17,275 nt of DNA from CAYPEL01 sp964409635 (lineage in GTDB: Bacteria; Pseudomonadota; Gammaproteobacteria; DSM-19610). The stretch covers positions 1 to 17,275 of the forward strand of contig CAYPEL010000045.1 in the NCBI GenBank assembly GCA_964409635.1. The letters are read 5' to 3'. Position numbers and translations under genes: made by a program. Positions 7,447-14,848 of this stretch are shown piece by piece (position 1 is the first letter of the stretch; every line of letters begins with the position of its first letter). Under the pieces are notes generated by a model. It made no database searches and was not told the DNA's origin. It saw only the letters and a list, made by a program, of their open reading frames with translations.

Positions 7447-8499
7447 TCAATTTTTTGTCGACATCATTTCTGCCATTTTTGCCGCTGTCGGCTGCAACAC
7501 GATGCCACGCTCGGTGACGATAGCATCCACCAGCCCGGCCGGCGTCACATCAAAAGCCGGGTTCCAGGCGCGAGCCCCGCTGGCTGCCACCGGTTGTGAC
7601 GCCAGCTCGAGAATTTCTTGTTCCGCACGGGTCTCAATCGGAATATCTGCACCGGTTTCGGCATTCATATCCACCGTCGAGGCGGGCGCCGCCACAATAA
7701 ACCTGACGCCGTGATGGCGCGCCGCAATGGCCACACAATAGGTACCAATTTTATTGGCCACATCGCCGTTAGCCGCAATCCGGTCGGAGCCGACCACGAC
7801 ACACTGCACTTTGCCGGACTTCATCAAATGCGCTACCGCCCCATCGGCCAATAAGGTCACCGGAATTTTATCTTTGAGTAATTCCCAGGCCGTCAACCGG
7901 GCGCCCTGCAGCCAGGGCCGGGTTTCATCGGCATAGACCTGGGTCAACTTTCCGGCCGACCAGGCAGAGCGGATCACACCAAGCGCCGTGCCATAACCAC
8001 CGGTAGCCAAAGCGCCCGCGTTGCAATGGGTCAAAACGCCACTCCCCGGTTCAATCAAGCTGGCGCCCAGGCCGCCCATTTTCTGGTTCGCAGCAATATC
8101 CGCTGCGTGGATTGCGCTGGCTTCTGCCAGCAACACCGCTTCCGGGTCGGCTTCAATCCCCTCTGCCAACGTCCGCATGCGCTGCACTGCCCAGGACAGA
8201 TTTATCGCGGTAGGCCGGGCGGCCTGCAGTTGATCCATGTCTTTATTAAAGCCTGTGCGCCAGTCAGATTGGGCGCGTTGGTAGCGGGCGCGGGCAGATA
8301 ATACCGCCGCATAGGCTGCGGTTATACCAATTGCCGGCGCACCCCGGACGACCATGTTCTGAATTGCATCAGCGACTGAAGCACTGTCTTCAAAGCTCAG
8401 GTATTTTTCCACCTTGGGTAATTTTCGCTGATCCAGCAGACGCAACCGCCCACGGTACCAATCTACCGCTTGTATCGAATCGTACTCAGATTTAGGCAT
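7447..8499 (-). CDS. mtnA: S-methyl-5-thioribose-1-phosphate isomerase
   Basis: A 350-residue MtnA of the eIF-2B alpha/beta/delta-like family. It isomerises the aldose methylthioribose-1-phosphate to methylthioribulose-1-phosphate in methionine salvage. The signature RGAPAIG (52-58), the catalytic cysteine in LTHCNAG (Cys159) and the catalytic aspartate in VGSDRIAANGD (Asp239) are all present, followed by NKIGTY. These separate it from the true translation factor subunits, with which it was once confused in annotation. The ATG at 8499 has a good GAGGAG about 9 bases upstream. It stands next to gyrA as in Pseudomonas. Its pathway partner mtaD follows on the opposite strand beyond the OmpA-like gene. 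A dedicated methylthioadenosine or methylthioinosine phosphorylase is not in this window. Confidence 0.95.
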   Translation of the reverse strand: MPKSEYDSIQAVDWYRGRLRLLDQRKLPKVEKYLSFEDSASVADAIQNMVVRGAPAIGITAAYAAVLSARARYQRAQSDWRTGFNKDMDQLQAARPTAINLSWAVQRMRTLAEGIEADPEAVLLAEASAIHAADIAANQKMGGLGASLIEPGSGVLTHCNAGALATGGYGTALGVIRSAWSAGKLTQVYADETRPWLQGARLTAWELLKDKIPVTLLADGAVAHLMKSGKVQCVVVGSDRIAANGDVANKIGTYCVAIAARHHGVRFIVAAPASTVDMNAETGADIPIETRAEQEILELASQPVAASGARAWNPAFDVTPAGLVDAIVTERGIVLQPTAAKMAEMMSTKN

Positions 8500-8555
8500 C
8501 GTATCCGGCTCCTCTGGCCATTGTCGTTTTTTTCATACACTTGTGTGATTAGTTG

Positions 8556-8584
8556 TTGCTTTTTCCTGAAAAGTGTTCTTTAAT
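8556..8584 (+). promoter_or_regulatory. Possible promoter of the OmpA-like gene
   Basis: TTGCTT (8556-8561), a 17-base spacer and TTTAAT (8579-8584) make a moderate sigma-70 match in an AT-rich stretch of the divergent mtnA/OmpA gap. A second possible -10, TATATA (8591-8596), lacks a good -35. Transcription from the first would begin about 45 bases before the ATG at 8638. Confidence 0.35.
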
Positions 8585-8637
8585 TAAGGCTATATACATG
8601 TGGACTTTTCACAACAATGCCTCGAAGGAGAGACATC

Positions 8638-9282
8638 ATGATAACATCTGCCCGGTCTGTAGCACTGACATTTGGCTGTTTCAGCCTGGTCGCCTCGTTT
8701 TCACTTTTTGCCCACGAAGCCACCAATGGCGACGAAAATTATGTTGGTGACGGCAGCAAACACCTGCTCACCGATGGTTTCGGCAATTGTGTGCGTTCCG
8801 GAACCGGTAGCAAAGACGCCCATTGTGGCGAAGTCGCTAAAGCACCTGAGCCGGAACCAGCACCACCTGAAACTGCACCCGCCGAAGCGCCTGTACCAGA
8901 GCCTGCTGTACCACAGACTATAACCACAACAGTTTCGCTCGGTGCCGGTGCACTGTTTGCTCTCAACAAGGCAACCTTGAAAGCTGCGGGTCAAGCTGAA
9001 CTCGACCAACTGGCCAGCGACCTTGGAAAGCTGAGTTCAATAGAAAGCATCAGCATCGTCGGCCATGCCGATAGTACGGGTGCCGCCTCCTACAACCAGG
9101 ATCTTTCAGAACGCCGTGCGAATTCTGTCAGAGAGTACCTGATAGGTAAAGGTGTAGACCCGGCGCTGATGAGCGCATCCGGCATGGGCGAATCACAACC
9201 TATCGCTGATAACAAGACCCGTGACGGCCGCGCCCAGAATCGCCGCGTGGATATCGGCATCAAGGGTACCAGCGTCGAATAA
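8638..9282 (+). CDS. Secreted OmpA-C domain protein (peptidoglycan-associated)
   Basis: A 214-residue exported protein. A signal peptide covers about 1-25 (hydrophobic LTFGCFSLVASFSLFA, cleavage likely before HEA). A short mature N-terminal segment has two cysteines (Cys51 in GFGNCVR, Cys63 in AHCGE) that could form a disulfide. A Pro/Glu/Ala-rich linker runs about 69-92. The OmpA C-terminal domain (about 98-210) has GHADSTG (142-148), NQDLSERRA and RAQNRRVDI. Asp145 and Arg160 sit where this family binds the diaminopimelate of peptidoglycan. There is no beta-barrel, so it is a periplasmic or wall-anchored protein rather than a porin. The ATG at 8638 is chosen because AAGGAGA precedes it by 7 bases and the signal peptide starts there. 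An in-frame ATG at 8617 would add seven charged residues. A strong terminator follows, so it is monocistronic. Confidence 0.85.
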   Translation: MITSARSVALTFGCFSLVASFSLFAHEATNGDENYVGDGSKHLLTDGFGNCVRSGTGSKDAHCGEVAKAPEPEPAPPETAPAEAPVPEPAVPQTITTTVSLGAGALFALNKATLKAAGQAELDQLASDLGKLSSIESISIVGHADSTGAASYNQDLSERRANSVREYLIGKGVDPALMSASGMGESQPIADNKTRDGRAQNRRVDIGIKGTSVE

Positions 9283-9310
9283 ACACATTTCATAAAGACG
9301 CGTTACAATC

Positions 9311-9347
9311 AAACGGCAGTGGCACAGTGTGTCACTGCCGTTTTTTA
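9311..9347 (+). terminator. Rho-independent terminator of the OmpA-like gene
   Basis: Perfect arms AACGGCAGTG (9312-9321) and CACTGCCGTT (9333-9342) with an 11-base loop run straight into TTTTTT (9341-9346). It begins about 30 bases after the OmpA-like stop codon. This is the clearest intrinsic terminator in the window. Confidence 0.92.
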
Positions 9348-9373
9348 TTGCCTAATATAACCAGGGAAAACAC

Positions 9374-10693
9374 ATGCCCAGTACAGACACGCTGATCAAT
9401 ACACGTTGGCTTGTACCCGTCGAACCCGATGCGTCACAGGTGCTGGAAAACCACAGCATTGCGATCAGCGATGGCCGCATTCAAGCCCTGCTCCCTGCGG
9501 CTGATGCGAAACAAAACTGGCGTGCTAAAAACACCATTGACCTGCCATCCCATGCCGTCATACCGGGTCTTATTAATACCCATACCCACGCCGCCATGGC
9601 CTTGTTGCGCGGGCTGGCTGATGACCTGCCACTCATGGAATGGCTGGAAAAACATATCTGGCCTGCCGAACAAAAATGGGTCAATGAACAGTTTGTCCAT
9701 GACGGAACGCAGTTAGCCATCGCTGAAATGCTGCGCAGTGGCACCACCTGTTTTAATGATATGTATTTTTTCCCTGAAACTACGGCGCGCGTAGCAGCCG
9801 CTGCAGGCATGCGCGCTTGCGTCGGACTCATACTGCTCGATTTTCCCACCGCCTATGCAGACAGTGCGGAACAATACATCAGCAAAGGCCTGGCGCTACA
9901 CGATGAGCACAAACACCACCCTTTAATTCAGACTGCGTTTGCACCCCACGCGCCCTATACAGTGTCCGATGAACCTTTGCAGCGTGTCCGCGTACTGGCC
10001 GACGAACTGGATATACCAATACACATTCACCTGCACGAAACCAAAACCGAAATCGAGCAAAGCCTTTCGCAATTTGGTGTCCGGCCGTTGCAACGGCTCA
10101 AACAACTTGGTCTTGCCGCACCAGGCTTGCTCGCCGTCCACATGACACAACTTGAAGACCAAGAAATAAGCCAGCTAGCGGAAGACGGTGTGCAGGTAAT
10201 ACACTGCCCGGAATCAAACCTAAAACTGGCCAGTGGCTTTTGCCCGGTGCAGTCATTGCTCGACGCGGGTGTCAACGTGGCACTAGGCACAGACGGCACG
10301 GCGAGCAATAACGATTTGGATATGCTGGGCGAAATGCGTACGGCGGCTTTATTGGCGAAAGCCGTCCACCAGGATGCCAGGGCATTGCCCGCACCACAGG
10401 CGTTGCGCATGGCTACCATCAACGGGGCAAAAGCACTGGGTATCGATAGCCAGACAGGCTCGATTGAAGCGGGTAAGTGGGCCGACTTGTGTGCGATCGA
10501 TCTTGGAAAACTGGAAACCTCTCCGAATTATGAAACTATCTCATTGATTGTCTATGCCGCCAGCCGCTCGCAAGTCAGTGATGTGTGGGTGGCAGGCCAT
10601 CAGCTATTAAAACAACGCGAACTGACCACGCTGGACAGCAACGAAATACTCGATAAGGCTCGGCGATGGCAGGCGCGAATCGACGCTGACTGA
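9374..10693 (+). CDS. mtaD: 5-methylthioadenosine/S-adenosylhomocysteine deaminase (TRZ/ATZ amidohydrolase)
   Basis: A 439-residue metal-dependent amidohydrolase. It is predicted to deaminate methylthioadenosine to methylthioinosine and may also act on S-adenosylhomocysteine. Metal and active-site motifs are INTHTHAAM (His70, His72), APHAPYT (His192), HIHLHETKTE (His219, Glu222) and GTDGTASNNDLDM (Asp307). A small composite beta domain formed by both ends flanks the TIM barrel. The orthologous position in Pseudomonas aeruginosa (PA3170, between mtnA and ubiG) encodes a characterised MTA deaminase, so the context supports this substrate over generic TRZ/ATZ chemistry. AGGGA lies 6 bases before the ATG. 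The product would feed, after phosphorolysis by an enzyme not in this window, into the MtnA step. Guanine deaminase-like alternatives are less likely because of the context. Confidence 0.9.
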   Translation: MPSTDTLINTRWLVPVEPDASQVLENHSIAISDGRIQALLPAADAKQNWRAKNTIDLPSHAVIPGLINTHTHAAMALLRGLADDLPLMEWLEKHIWPAEQKWVNEQFVHDGTQLAIAEMLRSGTTCFNDMYFFPETTARVAAAAGMRACVGLILLDFPTAYADSAEQYISKGLALHDEHKHHPLIQTAFAPHAPYTVSDEPLQRVRVLADELDIPIHIHLHETKTEIEQSLSQFGVRPLQRLKQLGLAAPGLLAVHMTQLEDQEISQLAEDGVQVIHCPESNLKLASGFCPVQSLLDAGVNVALGTDGTASNNDLDMLGEMRTAALLAKAVHQDARALPAPQALRMATINGAKALGIDSQTGSIEAGKWADLCAIDLGKLETSPNYETISLIVYAASRSQVSDVWVAGHQLLKQRELTTLDSNEILDKARRWQARIDAD

Positions 10694-10721
10694 TCGGGGC
10701 TAACCCGTACGAGCAGTTTTT

Positions 10722-10777
10722 GTGGGTGAAACCCACCGGGGATGTCGCAGCGTAGGGTGGGTTTCACCCACCCTACG
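10722..10777. repeat. GGGTGGGT palindromic repeat, copy 2 (paired)
   Basis: A minor palindrome GTGGGT-GAA-ACCCAC (10722-10736) is followed by a full copy with perfect 12-bp arms CGTAGGGTGGGT (10751-10762) and ACCCACCCTACG (10766-10777). The spacer GGATGTCGCAGCG is nearly identical to the sequence before copy 3, so the repeat unit extends beyond the palindrome. It lies between the converging ends of mtaD and the DUF6279-type gene. The paired palindromes resemble REP/BIME organisation. Confidence 0.85.
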
Positions 10778-10802
10778 GAAATTTACATCACGCTTCTTCA
10801 GG

Positions 10803-11696
10803 TCAGGAGGATGTTTCTGTCTCACTTCTACACACCAGGTTGTCGAAGTCTCCCGCAACGGCGTTGACCTTCTTTTGCAGGTGTTGTTTCTGTTTATCGC
10901 TAAGCTGGCTGATGATCGAGTAGAGCATATCGATGGTTGCTGTGCGGTTGTTGTGGCTGCGCTGCAGGTAAAGTGCGGTGCGCAGTTCACCGGGGTTAGC
11001 GAGCAGTTTTGCGAACTCGCGCCGGAATTCATCAGGTCTCGTGCGGCTGGGCATGAGCTTCTGTAAGCGGGTTTGCCAGCGCCGCCGGGTCTCGAGTCCC
11101 TCCAGGCCCAGTGGCTGGAACTGCCCGCTCCATGCGGTCAAGGTCTGACGTTGTTGTTTATCGAGTTTGCCGAACCAGCGGCGCAGTTCCTTATCCATAC
11201 GCTTCTGGTAGTTACGGCGCAGCACTTCAGGGCTATCGTCCTCGAATTCCTGCAACCACTCAGCGTTGCGTTTCTCGAATCCTTTGAAGAGTTTCTGAAC
11301 CTGGGTTTCATTTGCAGTCACCAGGATGCCAGCGATTGGCGGACCGGCCTGTTGCATGATGTTCATCCAGACCTGTTCAATACGCGTATTGAAAGCGGCC
11401 ACTTCAGCACGGGTCAGGTTACTGCTCTGGAAACGTCCATTGACCTCACGCAGCAGCTGCGCATAAGCACCAACCTGGGTAGTACAATGCCACTGCAGGA
11501 ATTGCTTGATGTGATTATCCAGCTGGCTGTCCTGCTGGTCATTCAAAGGCATGTAGGATGCGAGCCGGTGCGCCAGCAGCCAGTCGAGATTGTTATACGC
11601 CAGTTGAATGCCGCTGCAACCCGCGAGCAGCAACACCAGCGCTGTGGTCTGACAAGAGCGTATCAACCCCCTGATGAGGGTGTTGTAAATTCCCAC
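10803..11696 (-). CDS. DUF6279-type lipoprotein
   Basis: About 297 residues from the GTG at 11696, or 287 from the TTG at 11666. A short hydrophobic signal ending in LVLLLAGC marks a lipoprotein, with the acylated cysteine followed by SGIQLAYNNLDWLLAHRL. This start of the mature chain, then a HCTTQ segment and long helices rich in Glu, Arg and Gln, matches the DUF6279 lipoprotein family as I recall it (Pseudomonas and relatives). The function is unknown. The frame stays open to an ATG at 11795, but that extension reads through the GGGTGGGT repeat (peptide VGETHPTL) and would place the signal peptide about 45 residues in, so I reject it. Neither candidate start has a well-spaced Shine-Dalgarno. 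It probably follows the membrane-protein gene at 11814 in one transcript. The pair is absent between mtaD and ubiG in Pseudomonas. Confidence 0.75.
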   Translation of the reverse strand: MGIYNTLIRGLIRSCQTTALVLLLAGCSGIQLAYNNLDWLLAHRLASYMPLNDQQDSQLDNHIKQFLQWHCTTQVGAYAQLLREVNGRFQSSNLTRAEVAAFNTRIEQVWMNIMQQAGPPIAGILVTANETQVQKLFKGFEKRNAEWLQEFEDDSPEVLRRNYQKRMDKELRRWFGKLDKQQRQTLTAWSGQFQPLGLEGLETRRRWQTRLQKLMPSRTRPDEFRREFAKLLANPGELRTALYLQRSHNNRTATIDMLYSIISQLSDKQKQHLQKKVNAVAGDFDNLVCRSETETSS

Positions 11697-11697
11697 T

Positions 11698-11737
11698 GGA
11701 TGCCACAGCGTAGGGTGGGTTTCACCCACCCTACGGG
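11698..11737. repeat. GGGTGGGT palindromic repeat, copy 3
   Basis: Perfect 12-bp arms CGTAGGGTGGGT (11709-11720) and ACCCACCCTACG (11724-11735) with loop TTC, preceded by GGATGCCACAGCG. It has the same orientation and nearly the same flank as copy 2 at 10740-10778. It lies just upstream of the likely lipoprotein start and extends the open frame artificially. Confidence 0.88.
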
Positions 11738-11813
11738 ACTTTTGCGGCAGCCTCCTGAGTTTGCGGTCATACCGTAGACAGTTTTGCACAGTCATCCTGT
11801 TGTTTGTTCGGGC

Positions 11814-12464
11814 TTACTTCGCATCCTGCAGTATTTTGCGATAGCCAGCCGCCGTCAGCAACCAGCCGGCGACGAGCACCACCATGATCGATTTCATTTG
11901 GCCGATGGCGAAACCGCGGCTGCCGGTCGCCAGCATTTTTTCCGGATCCAGCGCAAACGAAGGCAGTCCGCCGAGACCACACAGATTCCAGGCGACGATG
12001 GCGAAACAGAGATAACCGGCACCCTGCAGGTCAGCGCCCGTGCGCGCCTGTGGCGACAGGCTGGCGCGGTGTCTTCCCCACAGCCAGATCGTAACCAGCA
12101 CCAGCAATAAGATGATGTAGCCGCCGGTACCGAAAAAAAGCGGGCTCGGCGCCCGGCCGGCAATACCCGGCACCAGAATGGCCGACAAGGCTATGATTAG
12201 CGCGGTAAGGATAAATACTACGCGTTTTACGGTTGAGCTTTCGCTGGCCATGAACATACCGCTCGCACAGATCGCCACACCCAGCGGGAAACCAAAGCCG
12301 AACGACAAAAACACCAACCAGCCGCCAGCGCCGTGACGGGCCAGGAAGGCCTGATCGCCCAGCGTTTTCAATTCTTCCTGGATCAACCCTCCAGCAAGTA
12401 TACTGCCGAGCACCACAAGCAAACCGGTCGCAAAAATCCAATAGCCCTGACGTTGATTGTTCAT
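11814..12464 (-). CDS. Six-helix membrane protein of unknown function
   Basis: 216 residues with about six hydrophobic segments (near 8-29, 48-70, 80-104, 111-129, 150-170 and 188-208), so an inner-membrane protein. I do not recognise the family. Short loops carry few charged residues, and no enzymatic motif is evident. Helix 2 is glycine-rich (FLSFGFGFPLG). The segment around 160-172 reads WNLCGLGGLPSF. The N-terminus MNNQRQGYWIF would be cytoplasmic, and the C-terminus ends in a basic RKILQDAK. The ATG at 12464 has a G-run (GGGGGG) about 7 bases upstream, which can serve as a Shine-Dalgarno. A TATACT box on the minus strand at about 12501-12496 may be its promoter -10. It diverges from ubiG across 95 bp. 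Transport, sensing or a structural role cannot be told apart. Confidence 0.7.
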   Translation of the reverse strand: MNNQRQGYWIFATGLLVVLGSILAGGLIQEELKTLGDQAFLARHGAGGWLVFLSFGFGFPLGVAICASGMFMASESSTVKRVVFILTALIIALSAILVPGIAGRAPSPLFFGTGGYIILLLVLVTIWLWGRHRASLSPQARTGADLQGAGYLCFAIVAWNLCGLGGLPSFALDPEKMLATGSRGFAIGQMKSIMVVLVAGWLLTAAGYRKILQDAK

Positions 12465-12559
12465 ACCAATCCCCCCGTAACCACATACCTCGCGAGTATA
12501 ACCGAAACCCCTGGTGACAAGACTTGCTCACATGCCGCCTGCCCGGTATCTTTAGCCTC

Positions 12560-13267
12560 ATGGCCACAACCACACACAATGTCGACTACGCAGAGGTCAA
12601 CAAATTTGAAGCGCTCGCCTCGCGCTGGTGGGATCCGCACAGTGAATTCAAACCGCTGCACGACATCAACCCGTTACGGATTGACTACATCGATCAAAAG
12701 GCACCATTGAATGGCAAAGCCGTGCTGGATGTCGGCTGCGGCGGTGGCTTGCTCAGCGAAGCCATGGCACTGCAGGGGGCGGATGTTACCGGGATTGACA
12801 TGGGTGAAGCGCCACTCAATGTAGCACGCCTGCACCGGCACGAATCCGGTGTGGAAGTTGATTACCAGAAAATCACCGCCGAACAATTAGCCGAACGGCA
12901 AGCCGAAAGCTTTGATACGGTTACTTGCCTGGAAATGCTGGAACATGTTCCGGATCCAGCATCCGTCATTGCCGCCTGTGCTCAACTCGTGAAGCCCGGT
13001 GGGGATGTAATTTTCTCAACCATCAACCGCAACCCGAAAGCTTATCTATTTGCAATTATCGGCGCTGAATACCTGTTGCGAATGTTACCGAAAGGCACGC
13101 ATGATTTCAGTAAATTTATACGCCCCTCCGAACTCGAACGCTGGTCACGGCAAGCTGGACTTGAAGTACAGGACATCACAGGCATGAGCTACAACCCGTT
13201 AACCACTACCTATAGCATGAGCCGTGATGTTGACGTGAATTATCTGGCCTGGTTCCGCAAGACCTGA
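12560..13267 (+). CDS. ubiG: Ubiquinone biosynthesis O-methyltransferase UbiG
   Basis: A 235-residue class I SAM methyltransferase that performs both O-methylations of the ubiquinone ring at the inner membrane. The N-terminus VNKFEALASRWWDPHSEFKP (residues 13-32) is diagnostic for UbiG. SAM motif I is VLDVGCGGGLL (55-65), the acidic residue is Asp80 (VTGIDMGE), and motif II is CLEMLEHVPDP. The UbiG-specific insert NRNPKAYLFAIIGAEYLL (157-174) with the following KGTHDFSKFI is the membrane-interacting part known in this family. The ATG at 12560 is chosen to match family length. An upstream in-frame ATG at 12524 adds 12 unlikely residues. No clear Shine-Dalgarno is visible. It is followed 3 bp later by mupP, so the two are probably co-transcribed. 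Confidence 0.95.
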   Translation: MATTTHNVDYAEVNKFEALASRWWDPHSEFKPLHDINPLRIDYIDQKAPLNGKAVLDVGCGGGLLSEAMALQGADVTGIDMGEAPLNVARLHRHESGVEVDYQKITAEQLAERQAESFDTVTCLEMLEHVPDPASVIAACAQLVKPGGDVIFSTINRNPKAYLFAIIGAEYLLRMLPKGTHDFSKFIRPSELERWSRQAGLEVQDITGMSYNPLTTTYSMSRDVDVNYLAWFRKT

Positions 13268-13270
13268 TAC

Positions 13271-13936
13271 GTGCCTCCAAAGATACGCGCCGTACTGTTC
13301 GACCTGGACGGTACACTCCTTGATACCGCACCCGACCTTGCCAAGGCACTGAACCATGTGCTGCTGCATAACGGCCGGCAACCACTGCCCTATGAAAACA
13401 TCCGCCGGGTCGTTTCACACGGCGGCCGGGCATTAATTGAACTGGGTTTCGGGTTCGAATCAGAAGTTGCAGATTTCGAACAATTACGCCAGCAATTACT
13501 CGCCTACTACAAGGAAAATATTTGCGTTCACACACAGCTGTTTTCAGGCATGCCTGAAGTCCTGGACGCGCTTGAAAAACACGCTATCACCTGGGGCATA
13601 GTCACCAACAAACCTGGTTGGCTGACCAACCCCCTGCTGCGCGAGCTCGACCTGTTTCATAGAGCAGCTTGTGTTGTATCCGGCGATACCCTACCTGAAC
13701 GCAAACCACACCCCGCCCCCTTACTGTACGCCTGCACCTTGATAGGTGCCGAACCGAATACATGCCTTTATGTCGGTGATGCAGAACGTGACATCGAAGC
13801 CGGACGTAACGCGCAGATGCAAACCATGGCCGCTTTATTTGGTTATCTCCTGGAGAATGACCAGCCTGAAACCTGGGGTGCTGATACATTAATTAAAGCA
13901 CCCAGTGAAATTCTGGATTGGTTATTTAATCCTTAA
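13271..13936 (+). CDS. mupP: N-acetylmuramic acid 6-phosphate phosphatase MupP (HAD family)
   Basis: A 221-residue HAD-superfamily phosphatase with a helical cap. Motif I is FDLDGTLLD (10-18; nucleophile Asp11, Asp13), motif II is VTNKP (Thr112), motif III is Lys145, and motif IV is GDAERD (Asp170, Asp174). Generic annotation would be phosphoglycolate phosphatase (gph). However, the segments LFSGM, WGIVTNKP and WGADTLIKAP, and the position right after ubiG, match Pseudomonas MupP (PA3172). MupP dephosphorylates MurNAc-6-P in the AmgK/MurU peptidoglycan recycling route. The start codon is GTG at 13271, 3 bp after the ubiG stop. No good Shine-Dalgarno is seen, which suggests translational coupling. 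Gph activity on phosphoglycolate remains possible. Confidence 0.85.
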   Translation: MPPKIRAVLFDLDGTLLDTAPDLAKALNHVLLHNGRQPLPYENIRRVVSHGGRALIELGFGFESEVADFEQLRQQLLAYYKENICVHTQLFSGMPEVLDALEKHAITWGIVTNKPGWLTNPLLRELDLFHRAACVVSGDTLPERKPHPAPLLYACTLIGAEPNTCLYVGDAERDIEAGRNAQMQTMAALFGYLLENDQPETWGADTLIKAPSEILDWLFNP

Positions 13937-13958
13937 AACCGCCCCGTAATCATACCCA

Positions 13959-14016
13959 CTTCAATTTCTTTATTAATAATACGAATGATTCCTATTATTA
14001 ATAATAGAAATTGAAG
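13959..14016. repeat. Long AT-rich stem-loop between convergent genes
   Basis: CTTCAATTTCT plus TTATTAATAATA (13959-13981) pairs with 13993-14016, with one bulged base and an 11-base loop, giving about 23 bp of stem. It sits between the ends of mupP (plus) and the DUF4202 gene (minus). It could act as a bidirectional terminator, but neither side has a clean T-run after a GC stem. A small palindromic mobile element is the alternative. Confidence 0.7.
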
Positions 14017-14091
14017 GCTGGCCCTTTTGCCACGCGGCTGCGGCGAAGTTAACGCTATGTGGCCACCGGCCGAAGCCAAGACTCCATAACA

Positions 14092-14715
14092 TTAACCTGC
14101 GTTATTTTTCTCAATCGCTTTCTGAACCACAGGAACTAATGCTTCCGGCAATTTCACATTTCCGGAAAGTGCGAAATCATGTGCCTGCGGCGACATTTTA
14201 TTCCATGTTCTGATAATAATATCGATCCACTTTGCTTCGTCATAATCCGGGAAGTTGTTGTACATTGCCATCATGTAATGCTCGATAAATGTCAGCGCAG
14301 CGATGTCTTCCAGTATTTGGGTGTCAGCATTATTTTTTAAGTTCTTTTTGCCAATTGCGAGTTTAACCCGCTCAATGATTTCTGTGCCGTAGCCTGCCTC
14401 TTGTAGTAATTCAGCCGCTGTTTCTGCATGGAACTTGTACAGCTTGGTCCGCCAAAGGTGGTAGCCTTTGCGGTTCATGGGATAATCGCTGCGGGGTGAT
14501 TTCCAGCGTTCTATATGTTGTGCCGCGACTGAAAGTTTTGCGACATCATCGGCGTCTGGCATAAAACGGTTGATCATATCCAGCATGCGTTGCGAATACA
14601 GCAATTCTTTGGATACTTCCTGTCCATCATAGTCATTTTCAATATTGGGGTCTTTGCTGTTCGCAATATCGTATAACTCAATGGCTTTTTCGAACATTTG
14701 TTGTGGCGCTGTCAT
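14092..14715 (-). CDS. DUF4202 family protein, function unknown
   Basis: 207 residues, cytosolic, no signal peptide or membrane segment. I recognise the DUF4202 pattern: KELLYSQRM (37-45), AAQHIERWKSPRSDYPM (64-80), GYHLWRTKLYKFHAETA (84-100), and LEDIAALTFIEHY (135-147). The conserved His67, His96, Glu136, Asp137 and His146, spaced along an all-helical protein, look like the metal ligands of an HD-type phosphohydrolase. This is my inference from pattern only, as the family has no established function that I know. The ATG at 14715 is preceded by AGGAAACAG on the minus strand, a usable ribosome site. It converges with mupP and diverges from rmuC across 149 bp. Confidence 0.8.
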   Translation of the reverse strand: MTAPQQMFEKAIELYDIANSKDPNIENDYDGQEVSKELLYSQRMLDMINRFMPDADDVAKLSVAAQHIERWKSPRSDYPMNRKGYHLWRTKLYKFHAETAAELLQEAGYGTEIIERVKLAIGKKNLKNNADTQILEDIAALTFIEHYMMAMYNNFPDYDEAKWIDIIIRTWNKMSPQAHDFALSGNVKLPEALVPVVQKAIEKNNAG

Positions 14716-14779
14716 TGATCTGTTTCCTGTTCTATAGATAGTAATTAATCGTAAATGAGTTGGTAAAGGAGTGTGCTTT

Positions 14780-14848
14780 GTGGACTACCTTACCAAGAGG
14801 CATGATGTGTGGCTAGTACTCCAGCCACTGCGCCACAGCCTGCTCTAA
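14780..14848 (+). CDS. Possible 22-residue leader peptide upstream of rmuC
   Basis: A GTG codon at 14780 follows AAGGAG (14766-14771) by 8 bases and opens a 22-codon frame ending in TAA (14846-14848). The stop is 16 bases before the rmuC ATG. The peptide begins VDYLTKRHDVW and ends in LRHSLL. The ribosome site is better than that of rmuC itself. A small inverted repeat (TTGGTAA 14760-14766, TTACCAA 14790-14796) overlaps the initiation region. A frame this short can occur by chance, so this is tentative. Confidence 0.2.
   Translation: MDYLTKRHDVWLVLQPLRHSLL

Noticed and set aside
10722..10777. A short CRISPR-like array formed by the repeated palindromes
   Set aside because: Only two unequal palindromes occur here, with no regular spacers and no cas genes. 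The unit recurs singly elsewhere in the window.
11073..11777. A 234-codon plus-strand open frame opposite the DUF6279-type gene
   Set aside because: The minus strand encodes a lipoprotein with a signal and lipobox. The plus frame reads through the repeat and has no recognisable domain or ribosome site.
11697..11795. Extension of the lipoprotein gene to the ATG at 11795
   Set aside because: The added residues are translated repeat sequence (VGETHPTL) and would bury the signal peptide inside the protein.
12524..12559. Upstream ATG for ubiG
   Set aside because: It adds 12 residues not expected in UbiG. The start at 12560 gives the usual 235-residue length.
12031..12579. A 182-codon minus-strand frame overlapping the membrane-protein gene
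   Set aside because: It is a shifted frame of the six-helix protein gene, with a Cys/Arg-rich product and no membrane or domain pattern.
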